From contig NC_045151.1 in NCBI RefSeq assembly GCF_008831285.2, positions 11,212,571-11,276,570 of the forward strand: a stretch of 64,000 nucleotides of DNA, written 5' to 3'. The notes beneath the pieces were generated by a model. The model was not told the origin of the DNA. It did no database searches and saw only the letters and a program-made list of their open reading frames with translations. The translations under genes and the position numbers were made by a program. This document shows positions 47,836-58,264 of this stretch, piece by piece (positions within the stretch are counted from its first letter, which is position 1; each line of letters begins with the position of its first letter). This DNA comes from Nymphaea colorata (taxonomy: Eukaryota > Streptophyta > Magnoliopsida > Nymphaeales > Nymphaeaceae).

Positions 47836-48029
47836 TGAATTCCTGCCGCTACTGCGTGAACAGGCATCAGAGGCCAGATGTGAAATGGTGCCGTTGCGCA
47901 GGTGAAGTTTACCGGTAAACCCTTTCACCCGGTGAATTCCTGCCGCTACTGCGTGAACAGGCATCAGAGGCCAGATGTGAAATGGTGCCGTTGAGCAGGT
48001 GAAGTTTACCGGTAAACCCTTTCACCCGG
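47836..48029. repeat. 97-bp tandem duplication upstream of the ubiquitin-RUB gene
   Basis: Copies at 47836-47932 and 47933-48029 start TGAATTCCTGCCGC and end TTTCACCCGG. One mismatch (TTGCGC against TTGAGC). Each copy contains the palindrome TTTACCGGTAAA. Confidence 0.93.
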
Positions 48030-49509
48030 TAAAATTCATTCTCAAAGAGTCAAAAGTCACCACATTTCCCGCGGGAAGTTTGCATTGTTTGATGAGGCAG
48101 TGGTGTAAATCCGTACAAAATCTCCTTTAGCTGCAGTTTCTACCCCGCCCATCAAACGCATTAGCGGCGCCCTTGCGCTCTGCCCAAATGAGCCCCATAA
48201 AACGCATTAAGGCTCCTTCGCTCTCTCTGACCAAACGAAATGATGGTTAGTCGATTGGTTAAGGTGGCTTGTTATATTCACGATTTCATTGTAAGAAGTT
48301 GTTTTCCTAATGGTATTTAATTAAGAGTGTTGATTTCAATTGAGCATTGCCACGCTTTTATGTTAATATAGTTTTCTTTTTTTCTCTCTCTCTCTTCCAC
48401 ACACCAAGTGATGGGTAGTGCAACCGGGGTGGTCAGGTTGGGTGGCGTGTTTTATCGACGTCCTCAATTTGATTCATAAAGGGTGATATTCTTATGGTAT
48501 TGAGTAATGTTGAACTTGAGATTATAAATATAATTGTGGGACCAAATAGACCGATTCTTGTCCCACCTTCTCTCCTCTCCTTTCTTTCTCCTTACACACT
48601 CGCACATATGTACGTCACATGCACGCACACATTTATTAAAAATGCGATGCAAACTAGAGTTTACTTTGCCCTTACAACTACTAGAGGGCTATGGTGGGCA
48701 TGTATATATCCCACACAAAACTGCTATTGGCGCGGCAGGCAATGGCTTGGGCCGAGTGGCTGGAAGAAGCCTCCTCCTTTTCTTATTATGATCATGAGAG
48801 AAGAGAAAGTAGTTTCTGGTTTCTACATTGTCTGCCAAGCGACAAAGTCTCTCGACCTAAGTGTGGTCTCTTCGAATAAAAACACTGAATTTGATCTAAA
48901 ACTAGCTGGTAACTCGTCACTTCAAGCTTTTACAAAACATAACTTCATTAGCAAAAGTTAAAAACTAAGTTTGACTTGTTGTCCAAGTATTCAATGCCAA
49001 ATAAAATGCGTACTATATAAGACATGCTAGACGTAAACAGAAATTTGGGGATCCCATGAAATTCACGTCTTACTCTAATCCAAAAAGCTACGTTATTTGT
49101 TTTGGAGCACAAAATCCTTATTTATTTTTAGCGGATAGACATCTCTGAGTCTCTCTTTCTCAACACTTCTGTTTTCGAGTAGGGAAAACTGTCTTTGTTT
49201 CTTTTATAATAGATCATTCTTTGGTCATGGTTTTGTATAACACCGATGTTAATTTGAAATAAAATCTAGTCAGTCGAATTTAATTAAATAAAAAAACTGA
49301 TTAGTAATTGGATTCAAATCTTGTATGAAATTCTTCCTATTGAGTTTGATGGTTATCCCATTCTAATGGACCCCAAAAACTCACTCATTCATTAGTCACT
49401 CTTAAACAAGTCACCACTCGTTCATTTGTCATTCTTAGCAAATGAACCTTTTTCATACCTCCCAGTTCTAAGAGCTCACATTTGTCACTCGCTCATACTT
49501 GGTGCTCTG
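48030..49509. other. intergenic DNA
   Basis: No gene recognised. A duplicated short phrase (AAACGCATTA..GGC) occurs near 48155 and 48200. The frame at 48494-48961 has no recognisable motif. Confidence 0.5.
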
Positions 49510-49760
49510 GTCCCTTTTACCCTAAATCAGCTCGAAGCTCCAAATCGACCGGCAAAAACCCAAAACCTTGAGTTTTCTATATACTTAGTTCGACATCAGT
49601 CCCAAACTAGGTAGCAAAAACTATGGACAAAACATCAACTGTACAATTCCTCTTGTTATGCCTTTTCTAGATTTCAAGTGCTAGATACACCAGCAGATTG
49701 CTTAGATTTGGATTCCCCATTACAACCATAGGCCAATTAGAAGCCATCCAAAAATCTTTA
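49510..49760. repeat. dispersed repeat, copy 2 (partner near 43085-43370)
   Basis: Same ordered segments as the partner, same orientation. Confidence 0.6.
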
Positions 49761-49979
49761 CTTTAAGCTTATAATGGCTTCACTCATAGTTGGCAAATTC
49801 ACTGGACTGCTCGCTTGGATCGCCAAAAAAATCCTGCTGAGTCAACGTTTGGCATGACTTGCCGCTAACTCGGCCTGACTCACCCATGATTGCCCAATTC
49901 AGTTGTAGTAATTGACATTATAGTTATTTGAATACTCGGTCAAGTCGACGAGTCAAGTTGCTGACCTAGTGATGTGGAC

Positions 49980-51240
49980 CTCGGGCCAAACCCAAGCAAG
50001 TGCACCTAGCTCGGGCCACCTCGAGCTGAGCGCATCCTCAGGCCTGCACCCACATGTGTGGACCTAGCACTGGGCACGGACCCAGCCAGTACGCACGCCA
50101 CATCAGCTTGTGTCCTCCTTGACGCCAACCCTAGCGGCAGCACACATCAACATCACGCGGCTTCCACGTGTTGGTGCCACCTGGCCTCCAGCCCACGCAC
50201 CACCTCAGTAGCTCCGCCACCTCCTTAGCTGTTTGGATGCCAATGTGGAAGTGACCCACATGCCACCTCAGCCCTAGCATGCCCCCTCCTTGCGCAGGAG
50301 CAGCCGCCGGTCCAAAAATGGAAACCAACAGGCCACCGAGCACTACACGGGGGGACAAGCCAGCATGGATGAAACCGGTGCACTGTGAGAAGATCTGATC
50401 CTTCTAAATCTTAATTTGTTCTACCATAGATTATCAGTGTATTTCTGGTTTGTTTACCCATTCTGGTTTAGCTCTGCCCTACGTTCCATTCCATTTCTCC
50501 TTCGTTTTCTGCACCTAGACTCATCTAAAGGCCAGAGCTAGATCTGTTTGCTGGCCTAACCGAAATCCTCACAGTTTTATGGCTAGACCAGCCGCTACCA
50601 TAGAAACCCTAGTCGGGTTCAGCTGTTGGCCAAACTCTGCTCAGTTTCTCTAGCGAGCCTTAGGGTTCAACCTGTGATCTAGGGTTAGCAGGGCCTAGCC
50701 TTGGCTGAGCCCAGCTCCTCCTAGCTTTCGGTTGAATGCCCACCTCGGCCTAGCCATCAGCTGAGCCCAGCCCCAGACCAGTCTAAGGACTCGGTCTAGC
50801 TCTGAGCGCAGCTCACAAACCCAACCCCTCTTGGTCTGCCTTAGCCCAGACCCAACCCGAGGGTGTCTTCGTGGGCCGGCCATGGATGGTTTTTCCCTCA
50901 CTCTGGCCAATAACAGGCCTGCTGCATTCTTGGTCGTAGCCAAGATCAGCTTATTTCCCTTGGCCGCAGCCAAGATGCCGGCCAAATCCTCGCTGCCTGC
51001 TAGACCTAGCCCAGCTCGGTCCAGCCTACCTTGGCTCGTGGCCGAACTTCCCCTTTAGGGTGGTGGAAGCACCCAGAGTGGACCAATTCGAGGCATAGGC
51101 CTCAGGACCCACCTGCTACCCTAGAGCACTCAGCTGCCAAGCCCAGTTCTTCTCGAGCAGGTGCGGACCGAGGATTTTTTTTTTTTTTCAGGAGAGGGCC
51201 AAACGGTCCAACGAGCTTATCCGGGTAGGACCAAGCTAAA
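49980..51240. other. GC-rich intergenic block, probably repeat-derived
   Basis: Markedly more GC-rich than its surroundings, with recurring GGCCTAGC, AGCCCAG and CTCGGCC words on the plus strand. It ends at a poly-T run near 51175-51189. Frames on both strands give only low-complexity sequence. I cannot assign it to a family. Confidence 0.4.
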
Positions 51241-52214
51241 CCCAAATCCAAAAAATACATTACGCAACTAAAAATTTTCAATTTTTTTAATGTAATGCTT
51301 TTTTAAGTTAAGATATATATATATATATATATAGAAGACAGAGAGAAAGAGAACATTAATTCATAAAAAAATTAATTTTTGCTATTTATACAAAAACAGT
51401 TACATTGTTCATGAATTATCAACTCTTCAAAATTACATGTATAAGTACAAACAACCTTATAGCTACTTTCCTATACTCTCAATAGTGGTCTCCCCATTTC
51501 TATACTCTTCCATCTATAATACAATTGTATAATGACCATCAAGAGTCCACTCATCATTTTCGTTCATCAAGATTTGGGCCATGTATTTGCTTCCTACGAA
51601 CCATAAAAATTGAGCATTTGCATATTAATTTAATATTAGAAGGTGAAATATAGATAAAGGAAGGGAAAAATAGCAAACCAAAGAAATAACAAATCATCTA
51701 AAGTATATTTCTGTCAAGAATGAACAGTCTTCTATGAACTCCAAGATATAAACATTTCTGCCTAAAAGAAAAGGGAAAAGGTTGACATTTCATCGAACAG
51801 TTTAATGGTTATGCTATGCACATAGATAAAAGCGTATTGAAGAGTCTTCGTTGAGCTCAATTATGCCACAAATCAAGCACAATATATAGCAACTGAGTGA
51901 GAGAACTATCTTTAGAAAGGTGCTATTTTGGCTAGCTTAGACATAAGGGAGTGTGAGAAAGACGTTTTGGTCGAAGCTGGTGGAATTTAGAGGCAAGTTC
52001 ATGAACATATTCAATGGTGGTGCTGCTAAAAGGATTGCCAAAGCAGTTGGGTTGTCCTTGTCTGCCCATTTGGCTCTTTCACTTGATTCATGATTGGGCA
52101 AAGATTCTGCCATACTACGAACTCCCATCTTCTTGTGAGTCTCACATTTTGAGTGAATAGAAAAGCTCCAGCACTCACTCCTCCCTCTAAACCACTCATT
52201 CACCCTCCCCACCA
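51241..52214. other. intergenic DNA with (TA)n
   Basis: A (TA)n tract at about 51313-51332. A minus-strand frame at 51937-52215 has no recognisable product. It directly follows the RAPTOR fragment but does not resemble RAPTOR. Confidence 0.45.
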
Positions 52215-53062
52215 TTAAACCCAGTCTCTCAGAACGGCACCAATTGGTGTAGAGACAACACTTGCATTATGCAAAAATTGAGACGACCCAGCACAGCCAG
52301 TTGGGGGACTCCATATATTTTCCAATGAAGGCAATGCACTCAACAGAGAGTTAGACTGACATTTCCAATATGCATCAGCAATAGATAGACTTTAGTTGAT
52401 TATTGTGCCCGAAGGCAAACCTTCCAAGAACTGCAAGAAAGTAGGAATAGAAAATAAGAGAACTTTTGATTGTTCAATTCTGCTCAACAAGGAAAGTTCA
52501 CAATGAATGCAACCTACATATAATTCCTCTACCGATTAAAAAATGTAAAAACAAATAAATTCATGATCAAAAGGTTCATAAAACTGTGACATCCACATAT
52601 AGATACCTACACGTATATACAACATATAAATTGTAAACTACCACTAGTAGGTGCTTGAGGACACGCTTCAGTGGGCAACCACACCTACTTTTAAATCATT
52701 TATGGAAACACCAGCTCACTCAAGAGTAGGGAATATTTATACCAACTGCAACCTCAGCCCTAACAAGAGGACTTCCATCAGTAAGAACACCAAAAAGGCT
52801 CTGAACAACAGTCAATTCAGTTTTGACTTTTTCGTCATCATCACATCTCAGCCCATCTCTCAATGAGTCAGATCCAACATCCAAGAGTGTACCTAGTCCA
52901 AAAACAGCTACTGCTCTAACTTGTAGAGAAATTATCTACATCACCATATTGCTTTTCTGGAACATAAGACATGAATAAATAATTTAGTTAGAGAACAAGA
53001 GAAGAGAAAACCTCAGGTTGAGGCTTTGACAAAAGACACTCAAATATTGAAGGCGCACCATA
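52215..53062 (-). pseudogene. RAPTOR pseudogene fragment, three exon remnants
   Basis: RAPTOR is the substrate-binding subunit of the TOR kinase complex. Minus-strand exon remnants follow the family order. 53012-53062 reads YGAPSIFECLLSKPQPE. 52743-52920 reads VRAVAVFGLGTLLDVGSDS, then VQSLFGVLTDGSPLVRAEVAV. 52215-52430 reads VLGRFAFGHNNQLKSI and, after a frameshift, ADAYWKCQSNSLLSALPSL. Most splice sites persist (GAG/GTTTTC; G/GTATAA; TTGCAG/TTCTTGG), so this is a copied genomic segment, not a processed retrocopy. Defects: the acceptor before 52920 reads CAA instead of CAG, and a TCTA repeat unit at about 52380-52390 shifts the frame. The rest of this large protein is absent nearby. Confidence 0.82.
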
Positions 53063-53389
53063 CTACAGACCCATTCATTGTGCTTCAGGGAAATTCTCCC
53101 AAAACATAAAGAAACAAAAAATAAAAAGTGATGAGGGTGCGAGGAACTAGCTCAATCAGCATTTTTGTTTCCTTGTTTAATGAGAAGATATCATGCTTCT
53201 CCAGTTATTTGCATGGATAACTTACATTTTAATCAATCAAGCAAGCAAGGGTAGAATCCAACCCGTTGGTACACTACACCTTCTCCAAGAATAGAAAGGA
53301 ACAAATAAAGAAAAAAAAAATAGAAGAAACATAAGGTCTACCGTGATGAAGGCTTACCCTTATGAGTTGGATTCTCCATTAAAATCACC

Positions 53390-53570
53390 TCAAGCAAGCA
53401 TGACAGCTCCTTGGTGAGTCAAAACTTCTTCCATGGTCTGTGCTCTTCTTAATAATTCATCATCCTTTACACAGGCTGTCAGTTCACGTTCCTCCATCTC
53501 AAAGGGCAAGTGGTTCATGTCAAAGTCCCACACACCAAGGCCAAATCTAGCTCCAACAGAAATGGAAAAC
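53390..53570 (-). pseudogene. unrecognised coding-like fragment
   Basis: A minus-strand frame with ordinary protein composition (FGLGVWDFDMNHLPFEMEER onward to LTHQGAVMLA), after a possible CTAG acceptor. Not RAPTOR as far as I can tell. Not identified. Confidence 0.25.
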
Positions 53571-53830
53571 AAAAAGATAGAAAAAGAAACAAGGAACAGA
53601 GTAACAAAAGGCTGCAAATGGAGAGGGATGCATCATACCATAGGTTAGGGCTGCATATTTCATCAAATAGACTAGAGCAGATGAGGCGTTTTGCCTTATT
53701 AGGGCTATAGATCGAGACAGTGAGATAAAGAACATGGGAGAGAGCAGATGAACCACTTTTCCTGATTAGGGCTACAGATGAGCTGTGTAATCCTACAATT
53801 GCACACAAATGGTGACGAAATCCTACATAT

Positions 53831-53832
53831 GC

Positions 53833-53863
<31 letters not shown>
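53831..53863. repeat. GA microsatellite
   Basis: (GA)n with one interruption. Confidence 0.9.
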
Positions 53864-53923
53864 TAGACAGATGTGTACCAAGATATGGTAGGAGATAGTT
53901 GGATGTTGATGAGTTTAAGCACG

Positions 53924-54113
53924 TGTAACAACCCGACCCACTCCTAGCCTCGAGCCCTTGGTTCGACGGATCCTAACCCGCCCCTTAGCAGTTTTGGTTG
54001 GACCCCAAAAAGGCTAGGAACTAGGACAATCATCTCATCAATGACCCCCATTTATAAGCCCTTGAAGATCTCTCACAATCATCAATATAGGACTAAATTT
54101 TTGGGGCGTAACA
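53924..54113. repeat. 190-bp TG...CA-bounded sequence, LTR-like
   Basis: Begins TGTAACAACCCGACCCACT and ends TTTTTGGGGCGTAACA, with inverted TGTWAC-type ends. The layout resembles a short plant LTR, possibly solo. No clear 5-bp target duplication seen. Confidence 0.4.
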
Positions 54114-54226
54114 ATCCACCCCCCTTACAGCACACACATTCGCACGTGTGACACACTAGGTCCGAGTTACAATCCACACCCCTTATGGCACACGCATCCG
54201 CATGTGTGAAACACTAGGTCCGAGTG
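54111..54226. repeat. 58-bp tandem duplication near a primer binding site
   Basis: Copies at 54111-54168 and 54169-54226 start ACAATCCACMCCCCTTA and end ACACTAGGTCCGAGT. About 8 differences, so not recent. Confidence 0.85.
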
Positions 54227-54231
54227 TTGAA

Positions 54232-54247
54232 CCGACTCTGATACCAA
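54232..54247 (-). other. primer binding site, tRNA-Met type, adjoining LTR A
   Basis: The minus strand reads TTTGGTATCAGAGTCGG, starting about four bases past the GTGTGACA end of LTR A. Position and sequence match a tRNA-Met primer site for an element whose 5' LTR is LTR A. Confidence 0.75.
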
Positions 54248-54251
54248 AGCT

Positions 54252-57089
54252 TGTCACACCCCAATACTTTGACCCCGAATAACCTTTTTTTTTTCTTAAA
54301 ACATAAAACATTGGGGTGCAACGACACAACTATTTAAAAGGAAAGGAGCTATGCAAGTGAAAACAATGAGACAAACTTTCATTATATAATAATTTTAGTT
54401 CATACGCAGCATTTTTCTTAATAATATGACAAAAATGCCTTAAATCATAACAATGATGCCTAACAAAAATAATACATCAATCAGACTAAAACAAGACGTG
54501 CAACACTACGATAGACTCAAAACCTCTCCAGTAGGATGTGAGTTGAGCCATCTGATCAACCTGCTGCCCCAGGTCCCCCAACACCTGAAAAAGAAAAACA
54601 TCTGAAGGCTTAGCCTTCACAATATGACAACATACCAGATAAATCCCTAACCCTCTAAGGTAAGGGCTCAAATCTAAGACATAGCAATTACGAAAGCAAA
54701 TCATTATCATGTCATGATAGAACATGTAGTCACATGACTTGTCATGGAAGCCCTTCACATATACCACGACATGTAAATGCCACTTAATGGCCACAACAAA
54801 CACATTTAACAATCACATTCACTTCATTCACATTTTTTTCACTTACATTAGCTTAGTGAATTGACAGCTCTTGTGGGTGCAAACACAGGCACGTGCATAC
54901 CACGGGGACCTACAGTTAGGAGACAACCCTTGTGGTGGCTCAAAACAATATGGATCCATTCACGCTGCAGCGGTAGAGAACTCGTCCATGGATGTGTGAA
55001 TTCCAATAAGAGATGTTCAGCCTTCCCTATGACACCCAGGCTGGGAAGGCAGGAGTCCAACGTTCCAAGCACATCACACAACGATATTTTGGGGCCTTCT
55101 ACCGCCTGCGCTCCGAATAGGTGAGACCAGTGGCGAAGGCATGACATCTTCCAAATACATTGCCACAACCCACTGGCCTCTCATCTATTATTCTTTCTTA
55201 CTTATCATTACAAAAGCACATTCATAACATGACCGGCTAGCTCATGAGGTTGGTTCACTTCACGAGTGCACTTATACCTTCAAATGCCTCCACACGAGGG
55301 CTACCATATAGTCAATATTTTTAGCTAGCCGTCATAACATTACGAGTACAACTACTCTTCAAGTTCATTCATTTGCATCATGTCCATGACAATGCATATG
55401 CAACATATCACAATATTCACATTAATCAAACACATCAATCACATCTTTCAAAACTTAGCCAAACCACGGAGAATAGTTTCGATCCGTGATTGGCTCATAG
55501 TTGTCCTATGCAATTATCATTCTAGGATGCTTTCTAATGCACAATTAGGGTCGAGGAGATACTCGACTCAATACCCTACCTCGTTTGTCCTAAACAGATA
55601 TCATTTCTAGAATGCACATATAATTGCGTAGTAATTTTTAAAACAGAACTTATCTCATAATAATTCAATGACATACATACATTTATTTAATCACACTACA
55701 ATATGAAATATAATCATTGAGGCAAAGGCCATCGCGCAAAAGGGTGTCGATTTGTATCGACCCAAAACCCTCCAATTGGTCTCTTCCTAACTCTGTGAGG
55801 TTGTCACCAAATGATCTAAGCTCCACGCTTTTGATTTGAACCAATAACTAATACGTTTCTCCCTTACTTCCTTAGTTGAGGTGTTTCCTAACGTATATAC
55901 TCTTTTGCAACAAACGTGCATGCACATCAACAAAAGCATACTTCATGAGTTCGCTAAAATGGTTCTAAACCTTCTTCACATCATCACAATCTCTATCATA
56001 CTTCCTAATTGCTTCGAATATTAACTCATCATGCTAAAAAGATCATTGTAGACATAGATCATCGGCCCTCCAAAATAGTCCTAGACTTTCCCTAAAATAG
56101 CAATGTCACTAATATGTATTCTAAATCTTCCAATCTTAAGTCTAGCATGCTCAATCAATAATTATACATGCGCTAACATAAAATATGAAACAATTTAGGC
56201 TCGATTAGGTCTCGCTCATTCTAATCTTAGAGTTCAAACTATCGTAGGGTTCTTGGCAGCCACCTCAAGTGTTCGACTAAGCGCCAACACCAATGATTGC
56301 TCGCTGTCATCGCCACCAACGCCTTCAATTCGCTGTTATAAGGGAAAAAACGTGTCCCCAAATTGCAATCCAATCCCACAGCCACAAAAGAGTAAAAATC
56401 ATTGAAAAGGGAGTTTAAGAGAGGGGTTTGTCATTAGAAGGAGGCAGTCGACTGTGAGTTAGGTGGTGATCCGGTTGAGGGAGACATGCTCACGACATAA
56501 AGACCACGATGGGGAGAGAGAGTGGAGGAGAAAAAAGATACAGGGAGAGAGAGCTTGAGTAGAGAGAGAGAGAGCATGGTCAAAGAGAGATGCGAGAATG
56601 AGAAAGGGGGCTGCGAGTGGGAGAAGCAGCACACATGGGAGTGAGAGCTAGCAGGAGAGAGGGAGTGCAAACCGAGAGGGGCGGGTAGTGAGAGAATGCA
56701 GACAAAGAAGGGAAATGGGCGGAGAGTGCTGAGGGAGAGAGGGTAGAAGACTCGGGTAAGGGGGAAAAGTGACAGAAACAATGAGAGAGGGAGGAGGAAA
56801 AGAAAGAAGAGAGAAGAAGGAAGAGGCAGAGAGAGGTCGAGAGGGCTCACATGAGTGTCGTCGCCGCCCTTCACCTCCGTCGCAACTGCCACACCTTACG
56901 CCTTATTCTTCTCTGCGTTTTGTGCAAACCAGCGAGACAATAGAGTGAAGAAGAGGGAGAAGCTAAGTCACATGAGGAAAAAGAGACAAAGAGGAAGAGA
57001 GACCGGCGTCGAGCTCCTCTTCATGCCTGGAGTTCGGGTCCAGGTTTAGACCCACTCCAGCCCGACCTAAAATAACATAAAACGTTACA
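54252..57089 (-). repeat. long Gypsy LTR A, 2.8 kb
   Basis: On the minus strand it begins TGTAACGTTTTATG and ends GGGGTGTGACA. It matches LTR B along its length, with a gap of roughly 240 bp opposite 59776-60017. A strongly GA-rich (plus strand) block lies at about 56500-57000, near the LTR start on the minus strand. The long frames there are low-complexity artefacts. Confidence 0.85.
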
Positions 57090-58264
57090 TTCTACCCTCC
57101 TTAAATAAAATTTTGTCTGTAAAGTTAGATCATGTCTCAATCTAAGAACAGGTGTGGATACTTCTTTCGCATATCATCCTCGAGTTCCCATGTGCTCTCC
57201 TTCAACCCATGGTGTTGTTATTCCACTTTCACTAAGGGAATTTTCTTAGTGCGAAGTACTTGCTCCCTTTGATCAACAATTCTAATAGGTTTTTCTTCCA
57301 TTGTCAAATCATCCTGCACTTGAATACCTTGAAAGTCAATCACATGTGTAGGATCTGGTACGTACATTCGAAGCATGGAAACATGGAAAACATAATGAAT
57401 ATGACTCAAATTAAGTGGTAGGGCCAATCTATATGTCACATCTCTGATCTTCTCTAATATCTCAAAAGACCCAATGAATCTTGAACTCAACTTTCTCTTA
57501 ATACCGAATCGAAAAATGCCTTTAATAGGAGAAATTTTTAAAACACATGATCACTAACCTCAAAAGTCAACTCTTTACATCGAATATCGGCATAACTCTT
57601 TTGTCTACTCTATGTTGTTAATAACTTTTTTCTTATCAATTATACTTGGTTAGTGTAATGTTGCAATGTCAAAGGGTTCTCGAATTTGCCATCACCTATT
57701 TTGGTCCAACAAGTTGGCGATTTGCATGGTCTTCCATACAGGACCTCAAAAGGTGTCATCTCGATACTAGAGTGATAAATGTTATTATATGCAAACTTTA
57801 CTAATTTCACATTTATCTCATTCTTATTTCCAATCTAAGACACATGCACGCAACATATCTTTTAAGGTCTGAATGATCCTCTCAGATTACCTATCAGTTT
57901 GGGGATGGAACTTTGTGTTCAGCTTAAGCTTGGTACCCAATGCCTTTTGCAATTGTCCCCAAAACCCAAATGTAAAACATGGATCTCGATCTACAATAAT
58001 AGACTTTGGCACTCTATGCAATCTCACTATCTCACCAATATATAACTCTGTGAGACTTTCCAATGATTGATTCATTCTGATTGGCAAAAAATGAGTCGAC
58101 TTCGTAAGTCGATCAACAATCACCCATATGGCATCATGTTGTCTTTTGGTGTCACCACAAAATCGATCGCAATGTCCTCCCTATTTCCACAGTGAAATAT
58201 CTATCCTCTGCAACAAACCTCCTCACCTTTGATGCTTTGCTTTGACCCGCTGGCGAACTAAGCA
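57090..58264 (-). mobile_element. Gypsy element A, 3' internal fragment (integrase end and C-terminal module)
   Basis: Minus strand. The integrase core at 57887-58123 reads IVDRLTKSTHFLPI and IIVDRDPCFT. The C-terminal part at 57218-57490 reads FIGSFEILEKI and VFHVSMLRMYVPD. It is followed, after a stop, by GLKESTWELEDDMRKKYPHLF, a chromodomain-like tail. A purine tract (AAGGAGGGTAGAA) abuts LTR A. The fragment ends abruptly at LTR B, at a point matching 62566 in element B. Confidence 0.85.

Noticed and set aside
47700-47964. Frames through the GA tract giving repeated Arg-Glu or Leu-Ser
   Set aside because: Microsatellite artefacts.
50131-51228. Several frames of 65-96 codons in the GC-rich block
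   Set aside because: Low-complexity, overlapping on both strands, no motifs; explained by high GC content.
56434-56892. A 152-codon minus-strand frame rich in Leu, Ser and Pro
   Set aside because: It is the translation of the GA-rich block inside LTR A, and similar artefacts appear at 60720-61313 in LTR B.
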